Assembly: GCF_000685075.1 (NCBI RefSeq)
Contig: NZ_BAYD01000044.1
Coordinates: 18,087 to 82,086 of the forward strand
DNA: 64,000 bases
Direction of reading: 5' to 3'
From: Paraburkholderia oxyphila NBRC 105797
Lineage (GTDB): Bacteria > Pseudomonadota > Gammaproteobacteria > Burkholderiales > Burkholderiaceae
The notes under the pieces are model-generated. The model was not told where the DNA came from, did not search any database, and saw nothing but the letters and a program-made list of their open reading frames with translations. Below, piece after piece: positions 25,338-34,640 of this stretch. The stretch's first letter is position 1. Each line of letters opens with the position of its first letter. The position numbers and the translations under genes are program-made.

Positions 25338-26300
25338 ATGGCTGAGCCCATTACCGGACAAACCACGCAACAGGCCTTTGACATCGCCGAGTTTCGCCGC
25401 GCGCTCGGCGCGTTCGTCACGGGCGTGACCGTCGTCACGACGATCCAGCCCGACGGCTCGCCGCGTGGCTTCACAGCGAACTCGTTCACCTCGGTGTCAC
25501 TCGACCCGCCGCTGATTCTCGTGTGCATCGCGAAGACGGCGTCGAGCTATGCGGTGTTCTCCGAAACGCGCCGCTTCGCGGTGAGCGTGCTCGCAGAAAG
25601 CCAGAAGCCTGTCTCTGGCGTATTTGCCTCGAAGATGGCCGACAAGTTCGCGCAAGTGCCCTGGAGCACACGTAAAACGGGCGCCCCCGTGATGGACGGC
25701 GCGGCGGCGAGCTTCGACTGCCTGACACATGAGGTTGTGGACGCGGGAGACCACATCATCCTGATCGGCCGCGTGGTCGACTTCGTTCAGACGAGCGCCT
25801 CGCCGCTCGGCTATTGCCGTGGCGCGTACGTGAATTTCAGTCTTTCGCAGGACGCGCTTGCCGCAACCGGAATGCGCGCGCAGGTGGGCGCGATCCTGGA
25901 ACATCGCGACGGACTCGTGCTCGTCGACACGGCACAAGGCGTGCAGCTGCCGGCTGGCATCAAGCTCGAACCGGCAAGCGACCCCTCGAGCCTGCGCGGC
26001 GTACTCGCGAAGCTCGGTCTGCAGGCGCATCTCGACTTCCTCTTCGCCGTATTCGAGGGGAACGGCGAGCGCGAGCCCGGTGTGCATATCTATTACCGCG
26101 GCCGCGTGATTCACACCGGTTCGCCCTGGCTCGACAGCAGCATCCGCATCGTGCCGCTCTCGCAGATTCCCTGGGACGAAGTGACCGACGACGCGGTGCG
26201 CTCGATGCTCGAACGCTACGTGCGCGAACGCAGGCAGGACGCGTTCGGCATCTATGTCGGCGATACGGAAGCCGGGACCGTGCAGCCGCTCGCCGCCTGA
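25338..26300 (+). CDS. flavin reductase with a C-terminal Nudix-like domain, copy 2
   Basis: A 320-residue paralogue of the protein at 21514-22449. The N-terminal half is a flavin reductase (LGAFVTGVTVVTT, GFTANSFTSVSLDPPLILVCIAK, VVDAGDHIILIGRV). The C-terminal half (GAILEHRDGLVLVDTAQG onward, ending YGD-like GIYVGDTEAGTVQPLAA) parallels copy 1 (GLYFGDHSTGTVRPLL), but the Nudix catalytic motif is absent. It is the first gene of an operon with a polyamine-type ABC importer, and two GntR-type sites lie upstream. Two reductases for one LLM enzyme is odd; this one may serve a different oxygenase. Confidence 0.88.
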   Translation: MAEPITGQTTQQAFDIAEFRRALGAFVTGVTVVTTIQPDGSPRGFTANSFTSVSLDPPLILVCIAKTASSYAVFSETRRFAVSVLAESQKPVSGVFASKMADKFAQVPWSTRKTGAPVMDGAAASFDCLTHEVVDAGDHIILIGRVVDFVQTSASPLGYCRGAYVNFSLSQDALAATGMRAQVGAILEHRDGLVLVDTAQGVQLPAGIKLEPASDPSSLRGVLAKLGLQAHLDFLFAVFEGNGEREPGVHIYYRGRVIHTGSPWLDSSIRIVPLSQIPWDEVTDDAVRSMLERYVRERRQDAFGIYVGDTEAGTVQPLAA

Positions 26301-26345
26301 ACCTACCTCAGCCACTGAACACAACGATTTCCCCTGGAGAGAGAC

Positions 26346-27377
26346 ATGAGCAACAGAAGCATCCATCTTTGCGCACCGCTGGCCGTACTTTGCGTGACGA
26401 CGCTCGCGGCAGCACCGGCACTCGCCGCGGACCCGATCGTGTTCACGAGCTGGGGCGGCACGACACAATCGTCGCAACAGAAGGACTGGGCACAGCCGTT
26501 CACGCAGGCGAGCGGCATCAACGTGCTGATGGACGGCCCGACCGACTACGGCAAGCTCAAGGCGATGGTGGACAGCGGCAACGTGAGCTGGGACGTGGTC
26601 GATGTGGAAGGCGACTTTGCCTACGCCGCGCAAAAGGACGGCCTGATCGAACCGATCGACTACTCCGTGGTGAAGAAGGCCGACCTGGACCCGCGCTTCG
26701 CGACCCCCGACGCCGTGGGCAGCTTCTACTATTCGTTCGTGCTCGGCTACAACAAGGCGAAGTACACGGGCGCGCAGCCCCAAACCTGGGCGGACCTCTT
26801 CGACACCAGGCGCTTCCCGGGTAAGCGCACGTTCTACAAGTGGTCGGCGCCGGGCGTGCTGGAAATCGCGCTGCTTGCCGACGGTGTGCCGCCCAACAAA
26901 CTCTATCCGCTCGACCTCGACCGCGCGTTCAAGAAGCTCGACACGATCAAGAGCGACATTGTCTGGTGGAGCGGCGGCGCGCAGTCGCAGCAACTGCTCG
27001 CTTCGGGCGAAGCGCCCATCGGCATGTTCTGGAATGGCCGTTTGCACGCGCTGGCGCAGACGGGTGTGCCGGTGGGCATTTCGTGGAACCAGAACCTGAC
27101 CGCTGCCGACATGCTCGTGATTCCCAAGGGCGCCAAGCATCGCGACGAAGCGATGAAATTTCTCGCCGCCGCAACGAGCGCGCAGGCTCAGGCGAAATTC
27201 GCGGCCAACACGGGCTACGCGCCGATCAACGTGAAGTCGGCCGCACTCATGCCGCCCGCGATGGCCAAGACGCTGCCCGACCAGTACAAGACCTCGCAGA
27301 TCGATCTCGACATGAAGTACTGGGCGGAGAATCGCGACGCGATTGCGAAGCGCTGGTACGCGTGGCAATCGAAGTAA
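26346..27377 (+). CDS. ABC transporter substrate-binding protein (spermidine/putrescine type, PotD-like)
   Basis: A 343-residue periplasmic binding protein with a Sec signal peptide (LCVTTLAAAPALAADP, cleavage near residue 28). It begins mature with PIVFTSWGGTTQ, typical of PotD/PotF-like proteins, and shows the VDVEGDFAYAAQ and FYYSFVLGYNKAKY segments. GAGAGAC precedes the ATG. Family members bind polyamines, but also opines and other small cationic or zwitterionic compounds, so the ligand is not certain. The 136-base gap to the permease gene is common in such operons. Confidence 0.92.
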   Translation: MSNRSIHLCAPLAVLCVTTLAAAPALAADPIVFTSWGGTTQSSQQKDWAQPFTQASGINVLMDGPTDYGKLKAMVDSGNVSWDVVDVEGDFAYAAQKDGLIEPIDYSVVKKADLDPRFATPDAVGSFYYSFVLGYNKAKYTGAQPQTWADLFDTRRFPGKRTFYKWSAPGVLEIALLADGVPPNKLYPLDLDRAFKKLDTIKSDIVWWSGGAQSQQLLASGEAPIGMFWNGRLHALAQTGVPVGISWNQNLTAADMLVIPKGAKHRDEAMKFLAAATSAQAQAKFAANTGYAPINVKSAALMPPAMAKTLPDQYKTSQIDLDMKYWAENRDAIAKRWYAWQSK

Positions 27378-27513
27378 GCAGGCCCGGACAGAGTCTGGAC
27401 GTGAACGCTGCTCAGTATTCCGAATCAAAGCGAACCGGGACGGCTGAGCAACCGAGTTGCATGGGGCCAGGGCAAGCGTTCAAGCGCCGACTCTGGCCGA
27501 CACAGGAGACGCC

Positions 27514-28398
27514 ATGCCCAACGTATTGAGTACCGTCGCGCATCCCCCTGCGACGGCCGCGCGCAAGCGGCGCGACTGGCGCAGCATCCGGCTGCTGGCG
27601 CCGGCCATGCTGCTCCTCGTGATATTTTTTCTGCTGCCCGTGCTCTCGCTGCTCTTGCGCAGCGTGCTCGAACCGACGCCGGGTCTGCATAACTACCAGC
27701 AATTGCTCGGCTCGACGACGTATCTGCGCGTATTCGGCAATACGTTCCTCGTCGCCACGGTCGTGACGCTCGTGACGCTGCTGGTGGGCTTTCCGATGGC
27801 GTGGCTGCTTGCCATCGCGCCACGCAAGCTCAGCTCGCTGCTGTTCGCGATCTTGCTGCTGTCGATGTGGACCAATCTGCTCGCGCGGACCTTCGCATGG
27901 ATGGTGCTGCTGCAGGAGACGGGCCCGATCAACCGCGCGCTAATGGCGATCGGCGTGATTCATGAGCCGCTCTCGCTTGTGAACAACCTCACCGGCGTGA
28001 CGATCGGCATGACCTACATCATGCTGCCGTTCCTCGTGATGCCGCTGCATGCCACGCTGCGCGGCATCGATCCCTCGACGCTGCGCGCCGCGGCCGTGTG
28101 TGGCGCGAGCCGCTGGCAGGCATTCTGGCGCATCCTCGTGCCGCTCGCCATGCCGGGCGTGGCCTCGGGCGCGCTGATGGTGTTCGTGATGGCGCTGGGC
28201 TACTTCGTCACGCCGGCGCTGCTGGGCGGCCCGTCCTACATGATGCTCGCCGAGCTCATTGCGCAGCTCGTGCAGGAACTGCTGAACTGGGGCCTTGCCG
28301 GCGCCGCGGCATTCGTGCTGCTCGCCGTGACGCTCGCGCTCTATGCGTTGCAACTGCGCTTTACGGGCAGTGCGCGCGCAAGTCAGGGAGGCCGTTGA
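27514..28398 (+). CDS. ABC transporter permease (PotB-like)
   Basis: A 294-residue inner-membrane permease with six hydrophobic segments and the coupling motif AAAVCGASRWQAFWRILVPLAMPG near residue 190. AGGAG at 27503 supports the ATG at 27514 rather than the earlier frame opening. It pairs with the next permease (1-base gap). The N-terminus has a basic stretch before the first membrane helix. Confidence 0.92.
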   Translation: MPNVLSTVAHPPATAARKRRDWRSIRLLAPAMLLLVIFFLLPVLSLLLRSVLEPTPGLHNYQQLLGSTTYLRVFGNTFLVATVVTLVTLLVGFPMAWLLAIAPRKLSSLLFAILLLSMWTNLLARTFAWMVLLQETGPINRALMAIGVIHEPLSLVNNLTGVTIGMTYIMLPFLVMPLHATLRGIDPSTLRAAAVCGASRWQAFWRILVPLAMPGVASGALMVFVMALGYFVTPALLGGPSYMMLAELIAQLVQELLNWGLAGAAAFVLLAVTLALYALQLRFTGSARASQGGR

Positions 28399-28399
28399 C

Positions 28400-29200
28400 A
28401 TGTTGCTCGACTTCGATCGTCTCGGCGCGCTGCGCTGGATGCTGGTGGCCGTGGGCGCTGCCGTCTCGCTCTTTCTCCTGCTGCCGATCGTCTTCATCGT
28501 CGCGCTTTCGTTCGGCGATTCGCAGTGGCTCATCTTCCCGCCGCCGGGCTGGACGCTGGAGTGGTATCGGCAGCTTTTCACAGACCCGGGCTGGATCGAT
28601 TCGCTGCTCACGAGCGCGAAGCTGGCGGTGATCGTCACGGCGCTTTCCGTGTTGATCGGCTTTCTCGCCTCGCTTGCGCTCGTACGCGGCAAGTTTCGCG
28701 GCCGCGAGGCCGTGCGGGGCTTTTTCCTCACGCCGATGGTCCTGCCCGTCGTCGTTCTGGCCGTCGCGCTCTATGCGTTCTTTCTGCGCGTCGGCCTGAA
28801 CGGCACGATGACCGGGTTCGTGATCGGTCATTTGATCATTGCGTTGCCGTTCTCGATCATTTCGATCAGCAATTCGCTCGTGAGCTTCGACACGGCGCTC
28901 GAAGACGCGGCGCTCATCTGTGGCGCCTCGCCGCTCACGGTGAAGCTGCGTGTCACGCTTCCCGCGATCCGGCTGGGCCTCTTTGCTGCCGCGATATTCG
29001 CGTTCCTCGCGTCGTGGGACGAAGTCGTGGTGTCGATCTTCATGTCGAGCCCGACACTGCAAACGCTGCCCGTGCGTATCTGGTCGACGCTGCGGCAGGA
29101 CCTGACGCCCGTCGTGGCGGCAGCGTCTTCGCTGCTCGTCGGATTGACGACCGTATTGATGCTGGCGGGCGCCTTGCTGCGCCGCGCGCGTGCCAACTGA
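28400..29200 (+). CDS. ABC transporter permease (PotC-like)
   Basis: A 266-residue permease with six hydrophobic segments and the coupling motif DAALICGASPLTVKLRVTLPAI near residue 175. It is the second half of the PotBC-type pair. Its ATG starts 1 base after the previous stop, so translation is coupled. The SWDEVVVSIFMSS segment near residue 205 is typical of PotC. Confidence 0.92.
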   Translation: MLLDFDRLGALRWMLVAVGAAVSLFLLLPIVFIVALSFGDSQWLIFPPPGWTLEWYRQLFTDPGWIDSLLTSAKLAVIVTALSVLIGFLASLALVRGKFRGREAVRGFFLTPMVLPVVVLAVALYAFFLRVGLNGTMTGFVIGHLIIALPFSIISISNSLVSFDTALEDAALICGASPLTVKLRVTLPAIRLGLFAAAIFAFLASWDEVVVSIFMSSPTLQTLPVRIWSTLRQDLTPVVAAASSLLVGLTTVLMLAGALLRRARAN

Positions 29201-29212
29201 GGTAAACAAGCC

Positions 29213-30319
29213 ATGACTGCATTCCTGCAAATCCAGCGTCTGCGCAAGACCTACGACGACGTCGTCGCCATCGACCATGTTTCGCTCGATGTGCGCAAAG
29301 GCGAATTCATGACCTTCCTTGGGCCTTCGGGTTCGGGCAAGAGCACGACGCTCTATATCGTCGCGGGCTTTCAGGAGCCGACCGAAGGCCGCGTGCTGCT
29401 CGACGGCAAGCCGCTGCTTTCGGTGGCGCCGAACAAGCGCAACATCGGCATGGTGTTTCAGCGCTATACCTTGTTCCCGCATCTCACGGTGGGCGAGAAC
29501 GTGGCTTTCCCGCTGCGCGTGCGCGGTCGCCCCGACGCCGAAATCAAGGCTAAGGTGGAGAAGATGCTCAAGCTCGTGCATCTCTCCGAGTGCCGCGACC
29601 GGATGCCGGCGCAGCTATCGGGCGGACAGCAGCAGCGTGTCGCCATTGCGCGGGCGCTTGCCTACGATCCGCCCGTGCTGCTCATGGATGAGCCGCTCTC
29701 CGCGCTCGACAAGAAGCTGCGCGAGGAAATCCAGCTTGAATTGCGCCGCATTCATCAGGAGACCGGCGTGACGATTCTTTATGTCACGCACGATCAGGAG
29801 GAGGCGCTGCGTCTGTCCGACCGCATCGCCGTGTTCAACAAAGGCTGCATTGAACAAGTGGGCACAGGCGAAGAACTCTATGCGAATCCGGCGTCGCGCT
29901 TTGTCGCGAGCTTCATCGGCAATTCGAATTTCCTGCCGGTGAAGGTGATGAAGAACAGTGGCGGCCGCATGAATGGCGTGTTCCCCAACGGCCATGAAAT
30001 CGCCTCGGACGCCCTCAATCCGGCGCTCGCCGCCGGCGACGAAGGCGCGTTGATGATTCGCCCGGAGCAGATGCGCCTGAGTTCGCTGCAAAGCGCAAGC
30101 GGCGCAAGTGGCACAAGTGGCACGGCGGGCCTGCCGGTGACGGTGCGCGATATCACGTATCTTGGCGACGCGATGCACTACGCCGTGGCGACGCCCTGGC
30201 AGCAGGAGATCTCGATTCGCATGCCGGCGGCGCATCGGCACGACAGCGGCATTGCGATCGGTGCACAGGCGCTGGTCGACTGGGATGCGCGCGACGGTCG
30301 TCTCTTTGCTCTTGCTTGA
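29213..30319 (+). CDS. ABC transporter ATP-binding protein (PotA-like)
   Basis: A 368-residue ATPase: Walker A GPSGSGKSTT near residue 38, signature LSGGQQQRVAIARAL near residue 135, Walker B VLLMDEPLSALD, switch His in LYVTHDQEEAL, and a C-terminal TOBE domain (FLPVKVM to VDWDARDG). It energises the PotBCD-like importer encoded just upstream. A Gly/Ala/Ser repeat (SGASGTSGT) sits in the TOBE region. The regulator gene follows 12 bases later. Confidence 0.94.
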   Translation: MTAFLQIQRLRKTYDDVVAIDHVSLDVRKGEFMTFLGPSGSGKSTTLYIVAGFQEPTEGRVLLDGKPLLSVAPNKRNIGMVFQRYTLFPHLTVGENVAFPLRVRGRPDAEIKAKVEKMLKLVHLSECRDRMPAQLSGGQQQRVAIARALAYDPPVLLMDEPLSALDKKLREEIQLELRRIHQETGVTILYVTHDQEEALRLSDRIAVFNKGCIEQVGTGEELYANPASRFVASFIGNSNFLPVKVMKNSGGRMNGVFPNGHEIASDALNPALAAGDEGALMIRPEQMRLSSLQSASGASGTSGTAGLPVTVRDITYLGDAMHYAVATPWQQEISIRMPAAHRHDSGIAIGAQALVDWDARDGRLFALA

Positions 30320-30331
30320 CGGCGACAAGCC

Positions 30332-31039
30332 ATGAACGAAACACTGCCATCGCTGAAGGTCCAGCGCCCCACGGTCACGCTACGGGAACTTGCGCTCGAA
30401 AAAATGCGCACGGCCATCCTGGAGGCGCGTTTTCATCCGGGCGAGCGGCTGGTCGAGCGTTCCCTGTGCGAGATTCTCGGCGTGAGCCGCACGGTTGTGC
30501 GCGAGGTCTTGCGGCATCTGGAAACGGAAGGGCTGGTCGACTCGATACCGAACCAGGGGCCCATTGTTGCCGTGCTCGACTTCGAGACAGCGGCGGAGAT
30601 CTACGAGATACGCGCGTTGCTGGAAGGCGAGGCCGCCATGGCCTGCGCGCAGCATGCCGACGATTCCATCGTCGCGGAGTTGGGCGGCAATATCGACAAG
30701 ATCGAGCACGCTTTCGAATCCCGGGACTATCAGGCCGTGAAGGCGCTCACCACTGCCTTCTATGAGCGCATGTTCATCGGCGGAAAAAAGCAAGTGGCCT
30801 GGGAGATCGTGCAGTCGTTGACCGCGCGTATCAACCGCTTGCGCGCGCTGACGATCGCGTCCGATGACCGTGGGCGCCAGGCGGTCAGCGAGATGCGCCG
30901 GATTCTCTCCGACATTCAGGCGGGAAACGGAGCAGGGGCGCGCGAGGCTGCCATCGCGCATGTCGACAGGGTGGCCGAGATCGCACGAAACCTGTTGGCC
31001 CAAGGGCACGAGAACGCTTCGTGGCGTCAGGCGGGGTAG
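30332..31039 (+). CDS. GntR-family transcriptional regulator, FCD subgroup, copy 2
   Basis: A 235-residue paralogue of the regulator at 24392: shared LVERSLCEILGVSRTVVREVLRHLE-type wing helix (seen in parts), LVDSIPNQGPIVAVLD, and an FCD domain with EIYEIRALLEGEAAMA. The recognition helix is almost the same in both, so they may bind overlapping sites. It is the last gene of the transporter operon, so it is co-expressed with the importer. The effector domains differ more, suggesting different ligands. Confidence 0.92.
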   Translation: MNETLPSLKVQRPTVTLRELALEKMRTAILEARFHPGERLVERSLCEILGVSRTVVREVLRHLETEGLVDSIPNQGPIVAVLDFETAAEIYEIRALLEGEAAMACAQHADDSIVAELGGNIDKIEHAFESRDYQAVKALTTAFYERMFIGGKKQVAWEIVQSLTARINRLRALTIASDDRGRQAVSEMRRILSDIQAGNGAGAREAAIAHVDRVAEIARNLLAQGHENASWRQAG

Positions 31040-31166
31040 GGCGGCCCGCTTTACAGCGCTCAAACCCCGGGCGTTGCATTGAAGTTGAGTTGCTTTGTGG
31101 GGTGTGTCATTAGCAATACGAAGTAGAAGCTCCGATTGAAGCATTTTTATCCCGGAAGGAACAGTC

Positions 31167-32627
31167 ATGGAATTGAAAACCCTGTTGAAGGACGCGGCAC
31201 TCTTGAGCCATCAGGCTTATATCGATGGGCAATGGTGCACGGCCGATTCGGGGGCGAGCTTCGACGTGTTCGACCCGGCAACGGGCGCAACGCTGGGCAG
31301 CGTTCCTTTGATGGGAGAGGCTGAAACAACGCGCGCGATCGCCGCCGCGAATGCCGCGTGGCCTGCGTGGCGGGCACGGACCGCTAAGGAGCGCGCGATC
31401 GTGTTGCGTCGCTGGTACGCGCTCATGATTGAACACGCCGACGACCTTGCGCTGATCCTCACGGCCGAGCAGGGCAAGCCGCTTGCCGAAGCAAAAGGCG
31501 AAATCCTCTATGGTGCCTCGTTCATCGAGTGGTTCGCCGAAGAGGGCAAGCGTGTGGCGGGCGACACGCTCGCCACGCCGGCGTCGGACAAGCGCCTCGT
31601 GGTGGTCAAGGAGCCCGTAGGCGTTTGCGCTGCGATCACGCCGTGGAATTTCCCGAATGCGATGATTACCCGCAAGGTGGGGCCGGCGCTCGCCGCGGGC
31701 TGTCCCATTGTCGTGAAGCCCGCGGAAGCGACGCCATTTTCCGCGCTCGCGCTCGCGGTTCTCGCAGAGCGGGCGGGCGTGCCCAAGGGCGTGCTCAACA
31801 TCGTCACCGGCGACCCCAAGGCGATTGGCCACGCCATGACGAGCAGCCCCGTGGTCCGCAAGCTTTCGTTTACGGGTTCGACAGGAGTGGGCCGGCTGCT
31901 GATGGCGCAAAGCGCGCCCACGGTGAAGAAAGTGACGCTCGAACTCGGTGGCAACGCGCCCTTCATCGTGTTCGACGATGCCGATCTCGACGCGGCAGTG
32001 GAAGGTGCGATCGCTTCGAAGTATCGCAACAACGGGCAGACGTGTGTCTGCACCAATCGCTTCTACGTGCACGACCGGGTGTATGACGCATTCGCCGCGA
32101 AGTTGGCTACGGCTGTGAAGGGCCTGAAGGTGGGTCACGGAACAGAAGGTGGCGTAACGCTCGGACCGCTCATCAACGAGGCGGCGGTCAGGAAGGTCGA
32201 AGCGCATATCGCGGACGCACTCGACAAAGGTGCGACGCTCGCCACCGGCGGAAAGCGGCATGCACTCGGGCAGGGTTTCTTCGAACCCACGATACTCGTG
32301 AATGCCACTGCGCACATGGACGTTGCGAGAGAAGAAACGTTCGGACCGCTCGCACCGCTGTTTCGCTTCTCGAGCGACGAAGAGGTGGTGAAGCTCGCCA
32401 ACGACACGGAGTTCGGACTGGCCGCTTATTTTTACAGCCGCGATATTGGGCGCATCTGGCGGGTTGCCGAGCAGCTTGAATACGGCATGGTCGGCATCAA
32501 TACGGGCCTGATCTCGAACGAGGTCGCGCCATTCGGTGGTGTGAAGCAGTCGGGCCTTGGCCGCGAGGGTTCGCACTACGGCATTGACGACTACCTGGTC
32601 ATCAAGTACCTGTGCATGGCGGTTTGA
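31167..32627 (+). CDS. gabD: NAD(P)-dependent succinate-semialdehyde dehydrogenase
   Basis: A 486-residue ALDH close to GabD. Active-site residues are Asn161 in ITPWNFPNAMITRK, Glu259 in TLELGGNAPF and Cys293 in NNGQTCVCTNRF; the second Cys two residues on is typical of GabD. The FTGSTGVG turn binds the nucleotide, and the YLCMAV end matches the family. It oxidises succinate semialdehyde to succinate and would feed the product of a heterocycle or GABA/putrescine-type pathway into the TCA cycle. It is 127 bases after the regulator, with AAGGAA before the ATG. No GABA transaminase is nearby. Confidence 0.94.
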   Translation: MELKTLLKDAALLSHQAYIDGQWCTADSGASFDVFDPATGATLGSVPLMGEAETTRAIAAANAAWPAWRARTAKERAIVLRRWYALMIEHADDLALILTAEQGKPLAEAKGEILYGASFIEWFAEEGKRVAGDTLATPASDKRLVVVKEPVGVCAAITPWNFPNAMITRKVGPALAAGCPIVVKPAEATPFSALALAVLAERAGVPKGVLNIVTGDPKAIGHAMTSSPVVRKLSFTGSTGVGRLLMAQSAPTVKKVTLELGGNAPFIVFDDADLDAAVEGAIASKYRNNGQTCVCTNRFYVHDRVYDAFAAKLATAVKGLKVGHGTEGGVTLGPLINEAAVRKVEAHIADALDKGATLATGGKRHALGQGFFEPTILVNATAHMDVAREETFGPLAPLFRFSSDEEVVKLANDTEFGLAAYFYSRDIGRIWRVAEQLEYGMVGINTGLISNEVAPFGGVKQSGLGREGSHYGIDDYLVIKYLCMAV

Positions 32628-32902
32628 TGGGGTAGGGGGCGACCAGACCGCGCCCTGTGCACTGTGATCTTTCGACAGGTACGCCTCTTGCGCAATCAAT
32701 GCCGTCAGCATCGCCAGCAATCGTGTGGCGGGATAGCGAGGAGGGCGTTGTGACCCTGCTTCTGGTCCGTACTGATTCTTGATCGGGGCGTTTCCCGTGG
32801 GGCCGCATGGCCGAAGTTGGGGTGCGCGCTGTCCGGTGTAGTTTGAGGTCAGATGATGGGGTTGTGCTGAATTGGATACGTAGTCCTAAAGGGAGGATCA
32901 AA
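32628..32902. other. non-coding gap before the lipoprotein gene
   Basis: A 275-base stretch with no supported gene. A Shine-Dalgarno sequence GGGAGG (32891-32896) belongs to the following lipoprotein gene. No terminator or operator was recognised. Confidence 0.5.
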
Positions 32903-33118
32903 ATGAACAAGCAAAGTGTCTTGTCAAAGGGTGTTGTGATCGTCTTGGTGGTGGCGGGATTGACGGCTTGCTCGGATATGTCACACCGAGGCGTGGATAC
33001 TGCGGTCGGGGCGGGGGTTGGCGCAGTCGGTGGCGCTGCGCTCACTGGGGGTAGCGCACTCGGAACGGTTGGCGGGGCTGCCGTTGGCGGTGTAGTGGGC
33101 AATCAGATCGGAAAGTGA
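32903..33118 (+). CDS. small glycine-zipper lipoprotein (OsmB-like)
   Basis: A 71-residue lipoprotein. A hydrophobic leader (VVIVLVVAGLTAC) ends in a lipobox with Cys at about residue 22, followed by a Gly/Ala-rich zipper (GAGVGAVGGAAL, GTVGGAAVGGVVGNQIG). This is the OsmB/SlyB-like class of envelope-stress lipoproteins. The strong GGGAGG site fixes the start at 32903. It stands alone and is convergent with the dctA-like gene. Confidence 0.85.
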   Translation: MNKQSVLSKGVVIVLVVAGLTACSDMSHRGVDTAVGAGVGAVGGAALTGGSALGTVGGAAVGGVVGNQIGK

Positions 33119-33204
33119 TGGGCACGAGCGCCGTGCCCCGCAGCCACAATGAGCTGATGCTTCGACTGACGCGGCCGGCGGATTGCGGGCCGCGTACCTG
33201 GAGC

Positions 33205-34614
33205 CTAGCGTGAAGCGTTGGCGCTTTTCAGGGAAATGCCGGAAGGATGGGGGTTTCCTTCATCTGTATCCTCGGGAAGCAGATTGCCGTCATCGAGGCC
33301 AGCATCCGCGCGCGCCGTCTCCGGGTAGCGCTCGGGATGCAGATGGCGCGCCAGGGCTTCCCGATCGAGCGTCCCCGACCATCGCGCGACGACCACCGTC
33401 GCCAGGCTGTTGCCGATTGTGTTGCAGGTCGCGATCGCCATCGACATGAAGCGATAGACACCGAAGATGATCGGCAGACCTTCGACGGGCAGAATACCCG
33501 TGGACGTGACGGTCGCCGCGAACACGACAAACGAGCCGCCTGAAACCGTTGCCGCGCCTTTCGACGTCAGCAGCATCAGCAGCAGAATGGCGATCTGCTG
33601 GTGTAGCGTGATGGGCACGTTGTACGCGTGCGCGATGAACATCACGCCCATCGACATGAAGATCGAGGTGCCGTCGAGGTTGAACGCATAGCCGGTGGGC
33701 AGAACGAGGCCCACCGTCTGTTTCGCGCAGCCGAGCCGCTCGAGCTTGATCAGCAGACGCGGCAGCGCGCTCTCCGAGGACGCCGTGCCGAGCACGATCA
33801 GGACCTCGTCGCGGATGTAGCGCAGGAACCGCCACATGCTGAAGCCGGCGAGGCGCGCTGCGATACCCATCACCACGATGATGAACAGGACGATGACCGC
33901 GTAGAAGCTCAGGACGAGCTGGGCGAGCGCGACGAGCACCGCGGTCCCGTTGCTGCCCACGGCATAGGCAATGGCGCCGAAGGTGCCGAGCGGCGCGAGC
34001 TTCATGACGATGTTGATGAACGCGAACAGGACCTCGGATACGAGCTCGAGGCCCTCATTGATACGTACACGCCGGCTTTCCGGAATCGCCAGGATGCCAA
34101 TCCCGACCATGATCGCGAGCACCACGACCTGCAGCAGTTCGCCCTTGGCGAACGCGCCGATGAAGTTGCTGGGCACGAGATGCATGACGAACCCGGTGAA
34201 GCCTTCTGGTGCGGCCTTCGCGGCCATTGCCGGCATCGCACCGTGCGCGGCGGCTGTCATGCCGTTGCCGGTCTGCAGCAGGTTGCCTGCGAGCAGCCCA
34301 ACGGCGAGGGCGATCGTGGAAATGACCTCGAAGTAGACGATCGAACGCCAGCCCACGCGGCCCGCGCTCCGGACGTCGCCTGCGGAGGCCACGCCATGCA
34401 CGATGGTGAGAAACACCAGCGGCGCGACGCCAGCCTTGATCAGGTCGAGAAAAATGTCGCCGAGAATCTTGAGCTGGGCGCCGAGCTTCGGAAAGATCAG
34501 TCCCAGTGCGACGCCCAGCACCAGCGAGACGAGCACCTGCATGCCCAGCCTGCGATACCACGGCCGCTTCACCTGCGCGGGCAGGGCGTTGCGCGATGCG
34601 CTGTCGTTGTTCAT
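33205..34614 (-). CDS. dicarboxylate/amino-acid:cation symporter (DctA-like)
   Basis: A 469-residue SDF-family symporter. Visible signatures are the serine-rich hairpin motif GTASSESALPRL, the NLDGTSIFMSM substrate-binding stretch in TM7 and SKGAATVSGGSFVVFAAT in hairpin 2. Length and about eight membrane segments match DctA (C4-dicarboxylate uptake). GGAGGAG upstream supports 34614; the frame is open further up. It follows the lyase gene by 26 bases, so transporter and lyase form one operon. Confidence 0.92.
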   Translation of the reverse strand: MNNDSASRNALPAQVKRPWYRRLGMQVLVSLVLGVALGLIFPKLGAQLKILGDIFLDLIKAGVAPLVFLTIVHGVASAGDVRSAGRVGWRSIVYFEVISTIALAVGLLAGNLLQTGNGMTAAAHGAMPAMAAKAAPEGFTGFVMHLVPSNFIGAFAKGELLQVVVLAIMVGIGILAIPESRRVRINEGLELVSEVLFAFINIVMKLAPLGTFGAIAYAVGSNGTAVLVALAQLVLSFYAVIVLFIIVVMGIAARLAGFSMWRFLRYIRDEVLIVLGTASSESALPRLLIKLERLGCAKQTVGLVLPTGYAFNLDGTSIFMSMGVMFIAHAYNVPITLHQQIAILLLMLLTSKGAATVSGGSFVVFAATVTSTGILPVEGLPIIFGVYRFMSMAIATCNTIGNSLATVVVARWSGTLDREALARHLHPERYPETARADAGLDDGNLLPEDTDEGNPHPSGISLKSANASR

Positions 34615-34640
34615 GATGCGTGCTCCTCCACGATTGCGGC

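Noticed and set aside
25497..27428. 643-residue minus-strand open frame
   Set aside because: Opposite the flavin reductase and binding-protein genes; composition typical of an antisense shadow.
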